A stretch of DNA of 61,550 nucleotides from JAHEJB01 sp041748175 (GTDB taxonomy: Bacteria > Bacteroidota > Rhodothermia > Rhodothermales > Rubricoccaceae). Shown here in pieces: positions 1 to 8,849 of this stretch. A program made the translations under genes and the position numbers. The stretch is taken from positions 1 through 61,550 of the forward strand of contig JBGTDU010000102.1 in NCBI GenBank assembly GCA_041748175.1, in the 5' to 3' direction. Positions within the stretch are counted from its first letter, which is position 1, and every line of letters begins with the position of its first letter. The notes below the pieces were generated by a model, which did no database searches, was not told the origin of the DNA, and saw nothing but the letters and a program-made list of their open reading frames with translations.

Positions 1-270
1 CATCGTCAGGCCCCACACCGCCCCGTCAGGCGCCGCCGTGAGCCGTCCGACGGCGCCCTCGACGGGAAGTGGGACCGGCTCGAACGAGCGTCCGTCGAAG
101 CGCACCACGCCGTCGTTCGTCCCCACGAGGAGGCTGCCCGCGCCGTCGAAGGCGAGGGCGTAGGCGACGGGGATGCCGACCTCGGCGCCGTAGTGGCGGA
201 AGGCGTACTGCTGCGCGGAGGCCGACCGCGCGGTAACGCAGAGAACGATCAGAACGAGCGAGCGCCACAT
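1..270 (-). CDS. Two-component regulator propeller (Reg_prop) protein, 5' end only
   Basis: The frame starts at an ATG at 268-270 and runs off the left edge, so only about 90 N-terminal residues are seen. They form a signal peptide ending in ASAQQ, followed by a first propeller strand set (HYGAEVGIPVAYALAFDGAG, then LLVGTNDGVVRFDG). That pattern is typical of the periplasmic Reg_prop/Y_Y_Y sensor region of hybrid histidine kinases and related regulators in Bacteroidota. The rest of the gene, and whether it carries a kinase, cannot be seen. It is divergent from the DUF5916 gene. The family call is an inference from a short piece. Confidence 0.6.
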   Translation of the reverse strand, partial: MWRSLVLIVLCVTARSASAQQYAFRHYGAEVGIPVAYALAFDGAGSLLVGTNDGVVRFDGRSFEPVPLPVEGAVGRLTAAPDGAVWGLTM

Positions 271-456
271 GTATCACCGCCAACGGAGAGGGTAGGGCAC
301 GGTCGTCAAGATAGTCTCGGAGTTCCCAAGCGTAAGATCCACAAGCGGCCACATCAAGACGCGGAGACGGGCCAGGAATGGCTTGGTAAGGACAACTCTC
401 ATTACCCCGCATCCTCGATCTTCATTCATCGGCAGGCAAGTGCACCAAGGCCTTCC

Positions 457-474
457 GTGCTAAATTGTTAGCAC
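457..474. promoter_or_regulatory. Perfect dyad in the divergent promoter region
   Basis: GTGCTAA (457-463) and TTAGCAC (468-474) form a perfect 7-bp inverted repeat around ATTG. The dyad lies 23 bases before the chosen ATG of the DUF5916 gene, in the 227-base gap between divergent genes. Its size and place suit an operator for a dimeric regulator or a 5'-UTR hairpin. No regulator is identified. Confidence 0.35.
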
Positions 475-497
475 GCCATAACGCCTCGCCCAGCCGG

Positions 498-2702
498 ATG
501 CCCCGTATCGCTACGTTCTGTTTCGCTCTTGCCCTCCTCACGGCGGTAGCAAACGCCCAGACTTCCGTTCCAAGGGTCAACGAGGTCACCGCCGTCTTCG
601 TCGAAGAAGCCCCGCGAATTGACGGCCACCTCGACGAGCTCGTCTGGCAGGACATCGCGCCGGTCAACCAATTTATTCAAGTCTGGCCGGATGACGGCGC
701 GCCGGAGACAGAGCGCACCGAGGTCCGAATCGCCTACGACCGCGACTATCTCTACTTCGCCTTTTCCTGCTTCGACACTAACCCGGAACTCATCCGCGCC
801 AAGAACCTCGAACGCGGCGGCCGTAACGACCGCGACGACCATGTCTACATCGCGCTCGATACGTATCGGGATGGCCGCAATGCCTACCTTTTCGAGATGA
901 ACGCGCTCGGCACGCAAGACGACGCGACTATCACGGACGAGGGCCTCACGATAGACAGCTTTTCGTGGAACGCTGTTTTCCGAAGCGAGGCCGTCATCAA
1001 CGATCAGGGCTGGTTCATGGAAGTCGCCATTCCTTTCCGCCAGCTTCGTTTTCCCGACGGCGACGACGTTTCATTTGGGTTGATGTTGTCGAGGATGGTC
1101 AACCGCAAGAACGAGCGGGGCATGTGGCCGCGCATCGGGCTGGAGTTTGGCAACAGCTTTACGGCGCTCGCTGCCGTTTCGCAATACGGGACGCTGAACG
1201 GACTCAAGAACATCCGCCGTGGCCGCAACATCGAGATCAAACCCTACGTGATTGCCGGTGCGCAGCGCACCCGAATGGACTTTGCAGTTCAGGATACAGA
1301 CTCTGACGTGACCACTGACGTTGGCGTCGACGTCAAATACGGAATCACATCCAACCTCACGCTGGATCTTTCTGTCAACACGGACTTCGCCCAGGTCGAG
1401 GCCGATAACGTGCAGCTGAATCTGAGTCGCTTCAGCCTCTTCTTTCCGGAGAAACGCGAGTTCTTCCTGGAGCGCTCCGGACTCTTCGAACACGGAAACC
1501 CAGGCTCGACGCAAACCTTCTTTTCGCGCCGGATCGGCCTCGACGAAAATATTCTGGCCGGAGCACGACTCACGGGACAGGCCGGGCCGCTTTCTATCGG
1601 TTTGCTGAATATTGAGACGGGCGGAGGCATGGGCGATCTGTTCGGATCGAATTCGAGCAATAACACGGTCGCGAGGGTTCGCGCGAACGTGCTTCCGCGC
1701 ACGACGACGGGTGCCATCTTTACGAACCTGCAGACCGACAGCACCTTCAACCGCGCACTGGGCGTTGACGCGGAAGCCCGCTTTTGGTCCAACAGCGGTG
1801 TGAGCGGCTGGATATCCAACGTGTGGGATACCGACTCGACGCGTAGCGATCTGGCCGGACACGCGGCCGCCCGGTTCCGCAACGACACCTATGGCGCTAG
1901 CGCGACGTTTACGTCGGTCGGTGAGAAGTACGTCCCAGTACTTGGGTTCGTACGTCGGCGCGATATGCGGCAGTACACCGGCCAGGTCATCTACAGTCCA
2001 CTGGTTGAGCTTGCGGCGTTGCCGTTCATCCGGCGATTTGTCACCGCGGCCACGTACGAATACATCGAACGTCAGGATGGGCTGAAACAGACCACGGTTG
2101 CGGAGCTCGATGTGCGCGCAGAGTTCAACCGGCGCGACAACGTTTCGGCAAGCGTGGATAGAAGATTCGAGCGACTGGACGGCGGCTTCTTCATTCGCCC
2201 GGATGCTGAAATTGTGACGGGTGACTATTCGTTCATGAATGTCGGTGTTCGCGGTGAGACCGATTCCAGCCGGCCCGTCTTTGCCTCGGCCTATTCGTCG
2301 ACAGGCTCGTTCTTCGGCGGCAACAGGTCGGATATCGGCGGAAATATCGGCTGGAGACAATCTCAGCACTTGGTCGTGGAGGGAGGAGTTGACTACTCAT
2401 CGATTTCATTGCCCATCGCCAACGGCGACTTCACGGCCACAACGCTCTCTTTGAATATCCTCGGGGCGATCAACAGGAAGCTCTTCGCCCGGTCGCTCAT
2501 CCAGTACGACAACTTCTCGCGCGACGTGCAGGCCAACATCCGCATCGACTGGATCCACACACCCGGAAGCGATCTCTTCCTCGTCTTTAATACGGGCTAC
2601 CACTTTACCGCAGACAACGAGGTCCTCTTCGATCCGAATCGCAACCTGGTTCTTCGCGACCAGCTCGGCGTGGTGAAGCTGACGTATCTCGTGCTATTAT
2701 GA
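498..2702 (+). CDS. DUF5916 outer-membrane protein with CBM9-like N-terminal domain
   Basis: This is a 734-residue secreted protein. The ATG at 498 was chosen over 465 because it gives a clean signal peptide (MPRIATFCFALALLTAVANAQ). After it comes a carbohydrate-binding-family-9-like domain at about residues 30-200 (APRIDGHLDELVW, then DRDDHVYIALDTYRDG). The remainder is a long DUF5916 region with alternating aromatic/polar strands and a PEKREFFLE motif, ending in a hydrophobic strand (VVKLTYLVLL), consistent with an outer-membrane beta-barrel. Family members are common in Bacteroidota and related phyla. Their substrate is not established, and a role in glycan binding or uptake is only a guess from the N-terminal domain. 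Confidence 0.85.
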   Translation: MPRIATFCFALALLTAVANAQTSVPRVNEVTAVFVEEAPRIDGHLDELVWQDIAPVNQFIQVWPDDGAPETERTEVRIAYDRDYLYFAFSCFDTNPELIRAKNLERGGRNDRDDHVYIALDTYRDGRNAYLFEMNALGTQDDATITDEGLTIDSFSWNAVFRSEAVINDQGWFMEVAIPFRQLRFPDGDDVSFGLMLSRMVNRKNERGMWPRIGLEFGNSFTALAAVSQYGTLNGLKNIRRGRNIEIKPYVIAGAQRTRMDFAVQDTDSDVTTDVGVDVKYGITSNLTLDLSVNTDFAQVEADNVQLNLSRFSLFFPEKREFFLERSGLFEHGNPGSTQTFFSRRIGLDENILAGARLTGQAGPLSIGLLNIETGGGMGDLFGSNSSNNTVARVRANVLPRTTTGAIFTNLQTDSTFNRALGVDAEARFWSNSGVSGWISNVWDTDSTRSDLAGHAAARFRNDTYGASATFTSVGEKYVPVLGFVRRRDMRQYTGQVIYSPLVELAALPFIRRFVTAATYEYIERQDGLKQTTVAELDVRAEFNRRDNVSASVDRRFERLDGGFFIRPDAEIVTGDYSFMNVGVRGETDSSRPVFASAYSSTGSFFGGNRSDIGGNIGWRQSQHLVVEGGVDYSSISLPIANGDFTATTLSLNILGAINRKLFARSLIQYDNFSRDVQANIRIDWIHTPGSDLFLVFNTGYHFTADNEVLFDPNRNLVLRDQLGVVKLTYLVLL

Positions 2703-2760
2703 GTGGCCGACCCTTTTACTTCCGGGGTCCGGCGCTTCAATCTCTTTACAATCGAAGCCC

Positions 2761-3165
2761 ATGAGAGCCACCTCCACGTTTAACGTCACGGGCTGGGACG
2801 ACTCGCCCTACCACGATGCGGAAGGCGGAGCGCGCCTATCGCGCACGGCGGTGAAGAAAACGTTCCAGGGCGAAATGGAAGGCGAGAGCAGCGCCGAACT
2901 GCTCATGTGCCAGTCCGATGTAGAGGATCTCGCGGCTGGGGCTGGGTACGTCGCGTCCGAACTATTCACCGGCTCGCTCGGTGGAAAGAGCGGGAGTTTT
3001 GTTCTACAACATTGGGGCCTCATGGGCGGCGGAACTCAGAAGACGGCCGGCCACGTGGTACCTGGCTCGGCAACGGGTGAGTTGGTTGGCCTCACCGGCA
3101 CGATGGAAATCTCCGTTGCGGAGGACGGCACTCACACGCTGACGCTGGACTGCCATCTCGCGTGA
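2761..3165 (+). CDS. DUF3224 family protein
   Basis: This is a 134-residue protein without a signal peptide. Its pattern matches DUF3224: an N-terminal FNVTGWDD strand, SAELLM, then GKSGSFVLQHWG and the glycine-rich GSATGELVGLTGTMEI strand. These are small lipocalin/allene-oxide-cyclase-like barrels of unknown substrate. Its stop overlaps the GTG start of the next gene (GTGA), so the two are probably translated together. Confidence 0.8.
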   Translation: MRATSTFNVTGWDDSPYHDAEGGARLSRTAVKKTFQGEMEGESSAELLMCQSDVEDLAAGAGYVASELFTGSLGGKSGSFVLQHWGLMGGGTQKTAGHVVPGSATGELVGLTGTMEISVAEDGTHTLTLDCHLA

Positions 3166-3527
3166 TCGAGAGAGACGTCATACTCCGGCAAGTCCAGCAG
3201 CTGGCTCAGGCGCTCGCCCTCATCCTTTTTAACAAGAAGGAGCGGCGGCCCGAGCTGGCCGAGGACCACATGACGAAGGCGTTGCGGGATGTCTTCCATC
3301 GGGACCTGAGCGAACTGGGCGTGTTGTCCCGAGAAGATCTCATCGAACTTTGTTCGCCCGGTGGCGGATGGTCCGCCGACCTTGCCCTGGCACTCGCAGA
3401 TCTCCTCCGAGAGGACGAAAATCCAGAAAGCCGCGAGCGAGCGGCCTGGCTCTACGAAGCCGCACTGGAATCTGGCGATCTCGTTCCATTGGACATACAC
3501 CAGCGGATTGCGGCTCTTACGAAGTAA
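3162..3527 (+). CDS. Conserved hypothetical protein, DUF6483-like
   Basis: This is a 121-residue soluble, mostly helical protein starting at a GTG that overlaps the stop of the DUF3224 gene by four bases. The N-terminus (IERDVILRQVQQLAQALALI) followed by FNKKER resembles small Firmicutes-type proteins grouped as DUF6483; I make that link from memory and hold it loosely. The C-terminal half looks like a TPR-type helical pair (ALADLLREDE, then AAWLYEAALESGD). No catalytic motif is visible. Confidence 0.7.
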   Translation: MIERDVILRQVQQLAQALALILFNKKERRPELAEDHMTKALRDVFHRDLSELGVLSREDLIELCSPGGGWSADLALALADLLREDENPESRERAAWLYEAALESGDLVPLDIHQRIAALTK

Positions 3528-3531
3528 ACCA

Positions 3532-3554
3532 GGGGTCCCCGTTCCGGAGACCCC
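3532..3554. terminator. Hairpin between convergent genes
   Basis: GGGGTC (3532-3537) pairs with GACCCC (3549-3554). It sits exactly in the 40-base gap between the convergent 3527 and 3568 stops, so it could end transcription from both sides. There is no T-tract, so this is a weak call. Confidence 0.35.
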
Positions 3555-3567
3555 CAGCCGGCCAAGC

Positions 3568-5532
3568 TCACTTCATGAGCAGCATTCTTTGTGTCATCAC
3601 CGCACCGCTGGTCTGTAGGCGCGCGAAGTAAACGCCAGAAGCGACGCTCGCCCCGCCCTCGTTCAGGCCATTCCACACCACTTCATGATGGCCCGCGGTC
3701 ATGGTTTCGTCGACAAGCGTAGCCACCCTTCGGCCAAGCACATCCATCACGTCGAGCCGGACGTGGCCTTCGCTGGGAGCAGAGTATCGGATTGTGGTTG
3801 CAGGATTGAACGGGTTCGGATAGTTCCCGTCAAGGCTGTAGCGCTCCGGAATGGTTTCAAGGTTCGCCGGAGTGGATGCCTGGGCCTCAACCGCATCGGG
3901 CGCGATCGCATCATTTTTGACGAATGTCGAGCTTTCCGAATTCAGGACAATGTTGCCGAAATCTCCTGTTCGGAGAGTGACGACGTAGGTGCCGTTTGGC
4001 GCGCCCGGCGAGAACGTGTACGTCCCGCGATCAAGGCTCCGATCGCCAGGGGCGAGGGTGCGATCCGTCGAAAAGATCGTATCAAAGTATCCGCCCGGCC
4101 CAGTGATTTCCATCCAGATGTCCGCCGTCAGTTCAACCTCGGTGAGGTTGCTTGCTCGCCATCCATAGGCCACCTGGCCCGGCGCAGACCCGTTACGTAG
4201 GCGTTGGTTCAGCGTGAACGCGACCGGACTGCCATCCTGAATGAACACCTTGTAGCCCGAACAAAGCCCGACCAGGATATCGAGATCGGCATCGTTGTCC
4301 ACGTCCAAAAGAGCAAAGTCGTACGTCGAACTATTCCAGACATTGTTTGCACTACCCCACGGGTCGGTAAGCGTACCCGTCGCGACGCCCTGATTCCGGA
4401 GCATCGCGAACTTGCGTTTGGAGTTTGCTCCGCTTTCGCACGGCGGTATGTCTATATCGACATCGGCGATGGCGAGGTCGAGGTCGCCGTCTAGATCCAA
4501 ATCAGCCAGCTTCACATTTCCACCAAAACCGGTCGTTCTGGGAGAGTTGGCCAGCGTGTTTTCAGTATAGACAATATTGACATTTGGCGTGGCGCTTTGG
4601 GCCATGTCCACGCTGTCCTGCGCATCATCGACCACATAAATGTCCTGCATCCCGTTCTCGTCGAGGTCGCCTACCGTGAACATGTAGGGGGCGTCGCTCG
4701 GGGCTTTCATCCAGTTGGAAAAATTGCCCGTTCCGTTGTTGAACAGGATAAATACGCCGAGATCGTTAAACGGTGGGACGTTAAAGAGCGTCGAAACCTT
4801 GACGACGTCGTTGTCTCCATCATTATCCATATCGTGAATCTCCACGGACGTTGCGAACGCGGAGTTGCGGAGGTTGCCCAGGCGCGCCGCAGATTGGTCG
4901 GTAAAGACCCCCGAACCATTGTTGACAAGCAGGACATCGAGCGCCAACCCGTTTGGGTCGTAGTTGGCGAAGTACAGTTCCGGCGCGCCATCGCCCGTCA
5001 GGTCGCCTGCCCACACCGCACAGAATTGAAGCGTTGGAATAGCGATCGTCGGCAATCGCGTCGCAGACTCGTCAGCGAAGCCCAGCCAATCCCCATTTCC
5101 ATCGCTGCCAAGGTTGCGATAGAACACCGGCTGATCCTCAAACGTGCTGGTGACCAGAACGTCGGCCCAGCCATCCATATCGAGGTCACCTGCCCAAACA
5201 TCGCGGGCGTCAGACAGACGGGTTGTAAACTCAGGCGCAAAGGTCGTTGTCCGGTCTACGAGCGTCCCGTTCTCGTTCATCAGGAGCAAATCGGCACGCC
5301 TGCCCACCGTTGAAAAAGGCCGCTTTCTGACGACAACAACGTCGGCCCAGCCATCCAGGTCAAAATCGGCACTCGCCAGATCTTTCTCTTCGTTGTCGTT
5401 GGCGGGGACTGAGGTGAGTTGAAGGCGGGCCGAGTCTTCCGTGAAGTTGATCCACTGAGCACTGCTCAATCCCGAAGTGGCGGCAAAAAGGCAAATGGCA
5501 GCAAAGAGGCGAACAGCGTAGGCGTGATTCAT
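3568..5532 (-). CDS. Secreted FG-GAP/VCBS-repeat protein with T9SS sorting domain
   Basis: This is a 654-residue protein. A signal peptide (ends GLSSAQ) is followed by at least seven calcium-binding-type FG-GAP/VCBS repeats with D-x-D-x-D-G-x-x-D signatures (DFDLDGWADVVV, DLDMDGWADVLV, DMDNDGDNDVV, DLDLDGDLDLAI, DVDNDADLDILV), predicted to form a beta-propeller. A jelly-roll-like stretch follows, then an approximately 85-residue C-terminal sorting domain (YPNPFNPATTIRYS, then DVLGRRVATLVDE and ASGVYFARL). That ending is typical of cargo of the type IX secretion system, so the protein is likely exported and surface-attached. Its ligand is unknown. It is transcribed alone. Confidence 0.88.
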   Translation of the reverse strand: MNHAYAVRLFAAICLFAATSGLSSAQWINFTEDSARLQLTSVPANDNEEKDLASADFDLDGWADVVVVRKRPFSTVGRRADLLLMNENGTLVDRTTTFAPEFTTRLSDARDVWAGDLDMDGWADVLVTSTFEDQPVFYRNLGSDGNGDWLGFADESATRLPTIAIPTLQFCAVWAGDLTGDGAPELYFANYDPNGLALDVLLVNNGSGVFTDQSAARLGNLRNSAFATSVEIHDMDNDGDNDVVKVSTLFNVPPFNDLGVFILFNNGTGNFSNWMKAPSDAPYMFTVGDLDENGMQDIYVVDDAQDSVDMAQSATPNVNIVYTENTLANSPRTTGFGGNVKLADLDLDGDLDLAIADVDIDIPPCESGANSKRKFAMLRNQGVATGTLTDPWGSANNVWNSSTYDFALLDVDNDADLDILVGLCSGYKVFIQDGSPVAFTLNQRLRNGSAPGQVAYGWRASNLTEVELTADIWMEITGPGGYFDTIFSTDRTLAPGDRSLDRGTYTFSPGAPNGTYVVTLRTGDFGNIVLNSESSTFVKNDAIAPDAVEAQASTPANLETIPERYSLDGNYPNPFNPATTIRYSAPSEGHVRLDVMDVLGRRVATLVDETMTAGHHEVVWNGLNEGGASVASGVYFARLQTSGAVMTQRMLLMK

Positions 5533-5889
5533 CGTGGTGGAGCGAACGCTCGAAAATGGTGAGGAAAGGAGTGAATGAGCAGGATACTCTTCCGAGAGGA
5601 ACGCTGCAACAGCCTCCGCAAGCTCCGCGCCATTCGAGCTGAGAGGCCAGGACCTGCGCAGCCCGGGCTATTTTCGCTCCCCGAAATCCGACGTACCTCG
5701 CCGCCGGGGTCGGTGCGTTGGGCTGTTTCTGCTTCTTCTATCCAAGGCGACGTAGATGGTAGACCTCACTAGCTAGGCACGGGTTCACGTCCACGTTCGG
5801 CGCGAGGAAGACCAATAGTTGACCGTGCGTAACTAATCTCTCGCGGTCCTTCGTCGGCGGGAGGATGCAGGCCATCAATCCAAGCGATC
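5533..5889. other. Intergenic region without a recognisable gene
   Basis: These 357 bases separate divergent genes. The short open frames here have no homology I recognise and poor codon structure. I see no strong hairpin or RNA. It presumably carries both promoters. Confidence 0.5.
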
Positions 5890-6300
5890 ATGTCCACGAA
5901 CTCACCGACACATCCTTCGGTCGCCGCCGTCTTCGACGCGTATCCGGAAGAGTTACGCCTCCGGTTGCAAGCCCTCCGACAGCTGATTTTCGATGTGGCG
6001 GCAGAGACTGAAGGCGTTGGAGATCTGGAAGAAACCCTAAAGTGGGGCCAGCCGAGCTACCTCACGTCGCAATCAAAAAGCGGGAGCACGATCAGGATTG
6101 ATCGGGTGAAGTCGGAGCCAGGCAAGTACGCGATGTACTTCATCTGCCACACAAACCTCGTTGAGACGTTTGAGCAGATGTACGACGACCTGTTCACGTT
6201 CGACGGAAATCGCGCCATAGTATTCGACACCAGCGAGAGCATTCCTGTGGACGCGCTGGCACACTGCGTTGCCCTCGCGCTCACCTACCATCTGAACTAA
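5890..6300 (+). CDS. DUF1801 (YdhG-like) domain protein
   Basis: This is a 136-residue cytosolic protein. It matches DUF1801: PEELRLRLQALRQLI near residues 20-35, the conserved ETLKWGQPSYL at about 53-64, and the later NLVETFEQMYDDLF and NRAIVFD segments. These small alpha/beta proteins are widespread and have no defined biochemical role. It stands alone, with its 3' end facing the flavoprotein gene. Confidence 0.85.
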   Translation: MSTNSPTHPSVAAVFDAYPEELRLRLQALRQLIFDVAAETEGVGDLEETLKWGQPSYLTSQSKSGSTIRIDRVKSEPGKYAMYFICHTNLVETFEQMYDDLFTFDGNRAIVFDTSESIPVDALAHCVALALTYHLN

Positions 6301-6482
6301 AAGAGGCGTTTTTGATACCACTTGCCCAGATCCCCTTGCTGCACATTCGCATTCCCCGCAAGGTCGCCGACGAGGGGGTTGATCTGGCAGAGGGCAATGC
6401 GCATATGCTGGCGAGCAGAAATCGGACGCAACGAACCTACGATCAGGAACGATCGCAATCCGATCTGTGAACGGGTCGCCGA

Positions 6483-7952
6483 TCAAATGATTCTATTGGG
6501 ATCGGGCTCAGGTGGTACTTGTCCGCGATACCGGAACACACGCTGGAGCAGTCGAACGGCCCAAGGGAAATGCAACCGGGCATACCATTGGTCGGCGGCG
6601 CGGCGCGCGGCGAGGCCGTACGATGGGTAGGGGTGAATCGTGTCAGCCAATGCTTTGAGCGAGGCCCCGTTTCGCATCGCCACGGCGTAGATGCTGATGA
6701 GTTCGCCCGCTCTTTCGCCGAGGACGCTCACACCGAGGATCTTCCCGCGCCATTTGGTGGCGAAAACCTTGATCTGACCCGTCGTCGTGCCGTCGGTTAT
6801 GGCTCGGTCTACTTTCGTGTAGGGGAAGCGGTAGACCCCGAACGTCGCTCCCTCGTCGCGGAGTTGCTGCCGAGTTTTTCCAAGCTGGGCGATTTCAGGT
6901 GAAGCAAACGTCACCCACGGCACGTGTTTCCGGTCGATCTTCATCGGCATCTTCAGCACGGCGTTGGACGCAGCGACTTTCGCCATGTGATCGCTCATGT
7001 GCGTGAGCTGGTACTCGCCTGTGCAATCGCCCACGGCGTAAATATGGCGCCGAGATGTGCGGCATTTCTCATTGACGGAAACGCCCTCCTCGGTGAAGGC
7101 GACGCCTGCTTTCTCCAGCCCAAGATTCTCGATATTCGGTTTTCGCCCCGTAGCCAGGAGAAGAGCATCGGCGAGAACCGGATCGCCCGATTCCAGCCGG
7201 ACCGTAAGGCCGCCCGCGCCCTGCTCGACGCCGCTTACCGATGCACTCAGAACAAACCGTACGCCTTCGGCCTCGAGGACGGTTCTAAGCGTCTCGGCAT
7301 GATCGGCATCGTCTTTGGCAAGGATGCGATCCGCCATATCTACAAGCGTCACCTCCGTCCCCAATCGGCAAAATGCCTGGGCCATTTCGACACCGATTGG
7401 GCCTCCGCCGATGATTGCCAGGCGGCGTGGCTGTTCTTTCAACTCGAACAGCGTTTCGTTCGTGAAGTAGGGAACGGTTTCAAGCCCGGGGATGGGCGGC
7501 ACCGTTGCTCGGGCGCCCGTGGCAATGACGAACAGTCGCGCCGTGACGCGCCGCGTTTCCGTCGCCATCTCGATTTCCACGGTATGCGGGTCGTCAAAGC
7601 GCGCGCTCCCCGAGACCACTTCAATCCCCATGGCCTCGTAGATGGACGGGTCGTCGGCATCCCGGTAGACTTCCTCGCGGATTCGATGGACTCGCTCCAT
7701 CACGGCAGGGAAGTCGACAACCACATCCGTCGCGCGGATGCCAAACCGGCTGGATGTGTGGATCGTGTGGGCGACCGCCGCGCTGTGCATTAGCGATTTG
7801 GAGGGAATGCAGCCCGTCCATGTGCAATCGCCGCCGAGTTTGTGGCGCTCGATGAGCATCGTCTTGACGCCCGCGTTCGCCGAGATTCCGGCGGCCGTCT
7901 GGCCGCCCGCTCCGCCACCAATCACAATTAGGTCGAAATCATAGAAGGCCAT
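6483..7952 (-). CDS. MerA/lipoamide-dehydrogenase-like FAD disulfide oxidoreductase
   Basis: This is a 489-residue class I pyridine-nucleotide-disulfide oxidoreductase. The start at 7952 (MAFYDFDLIVIGGGAGG) places the FAD-binding GxGxxG at the N-terminus; an upstream in-frame start would only add a basic tail. The redox pair is C43-x4-C48 (GGDCTWTGCIPSK). A second Rossmann motif (IIGGGPIGVEMAQ) binds NAD(P)H, and LLATGRKPN is the usual ATG motif. The C-terminal interface has HPYPSYG where lipoamide dehydrogenases have HAHPTLxE, so the catalytic His and its Glu partner are missing. It is therefore probably not a true lipoamide dehydrogenase. The C-terminal cysteines of mercuric reductase are also absent. 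The substrate is unknown. Confidence 0.85.
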   Translation of the reverse strand: MAFYDFDLIVIGGGAGGQTAAGISANAGVKTMLIERHKLGGDCTWTGCIPSKSLMHSAAVAHTIHTSSRFGIRATDVVVDFPAVMERVHRIREEVYRDADDPSIYEAMGIEVVSGSARFDDPHTVEIEMATETRRVTARLFVIATGARATVPPIPGLETVPYFTNETLFELKEQPRRLAIIGGGPIGVEMAQAFCRLGTEVTLVDMADRILAKDDADHAETLRTVLEAEGVRFVLSASVSGVEQGAGGLTVRLESGDPVLADALLLATGRKPNIENLGLEKAGVAFTEEGVSVNEKCRTSRRHIYAVGDCTGEYQLTHMSDHMAKVAASNAVLKMPMKIDRKHVPWVTFASPEIAQLGKTRQQLRDEGATFGVYRFPYTKVDRAITDGTTTGQIKVFATKWRGKILGVSVLGERAGELISIYAVAMRNGASLKALADTIHPYPSYGLAARRAADQWYARLHFPWAVRLLQRVFRYRGQVPPEPDPNRII

Positions 7953-8089
7953 CAATGTGGAGATTAAAGTGTATTTCGTGTCGAGGAGGGCACTTTGAGC
8001 GAACTTCCGTCTCGGCTGTCTTGAGCGGATCACAAAAGCATTGCCGCTTCTGAATACGCAGCGCGCCCTTTGTAATTCAACTCGTTCCT

Positions 8090-8809
8090 GTGCTTCTTTT
8101 CTATTGCACTTTCGAGCAATCGCTGAAAACGCTCGCGACCGAAGGGCTTGTCAGCGAGGGCGAGCCCTTTGTCCTTCATCGGACGCTCGAGGCGGCGCAG
8201 GCTACCTGCCGCGCGTCCGACGGGCGTTTTGGGCACATCCTGGTCCTCGATTCCTCGCGTATTGCCTATGCGCGCGTCCAGCCTCCAACGGCGCACCACA
8301 TCGCGCCCCATGCCATTTTCAACGTCAGGCCGTATCGACCGCCGCTGGCGCTTGAAGCTGCCGGTGGCTATGTCCTTCGGCGGACGCCGAAAGGCAAGCT
8401 GAAGCTTCTCGTCATCTTCCGCCACGGGGTCTGGGATCTGCCCAAGGGCAAGCTCGACCCGGGTGAATCACCCGAAAAAGGCGCGATACGGGAGGTGAGC
8501 GAGGAAGTGGGCATTAAGAAGAAGTCGCTTACGCTCCTTCAGCCTCTAGGAATTTCTCTCCACGGCTACATCCTCCCCCGAAAAAAACGCTACGCCGTTA
8601 AGACGACTCACTGGTACGCGATGGAGACGACCCAGACGGAGTTCCTGCCACAAAAGAACGAGGGCATCGAAGTGGTGGACTGGATGTCGTGGAAGAAAGC
8701 CCGCAAACAGCTGGGCTACGAAAGCCTCCGTCGGCACATCGCGGCGATCGACCCGGATGCGCTGGGTCTCGCATTAGCCGACGTGGCCCCTCAGCCGACT
8801 GATTCGTAA
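8090..8809 (+). CDS. Nudix hydrolase with N-terminal extension
   Basis: This is a 239-residue protein starting at GTG. A canonical Nudix box lies at residues 120-142 (GKLDPGESPEKGAIREVSEE, then VGI), preceded by a GGYVLRR strand and VWDLPKG. Family members hydrolyse nucleoside diphosphates linked to another group, and the exact substrate cannot be read. About 85 N-terminal residues (FEQSLKTLATEGLVSEGEP, then DGRFGHILVLDSS) precede the catalytic fold. They look like a separate small domain that I do not recognise. The gene is divergent from the flavoprotein. Confidence 0.85.
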   Translation: MLLFYCTFEQSLKTLATEGLVSEGEPFVLHRTLEAAQATCRASDGRFGHILVLDSSRIAYARVQPPTAHHIAPHAIFNVRPYRPPLALEAAGGYVLRRTPKGKLKLLVIFRHGVWDLPKGKLDPGESPEKGAIREVSEEVGIKKKSLTLLQPLGISLHGYILPRKKRYAVKTTHWYAMETTQTEFLPQKNEGIEVVDWMSWKKARKQLGYESLRRHIAAIDPDALGLALADVAPQPTDS

Positions 8810-8849
8810 GCCCGTATCTTCCCGTTCCTCTTAAAACCCACGCCCTCCC

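Noticed and set aside
1071..2369. 432-codon open frame antisense to the DUF5916 gene
   Set aside because: No signal peptide or domain pattern; fully explained by the opposite gene.
6924..7793. 289-codon frame antisense to the flavoprotein
   Set aside because: Shadow of the opposite strand; product is Arg/His/Asp-rich without recognisable motifs.
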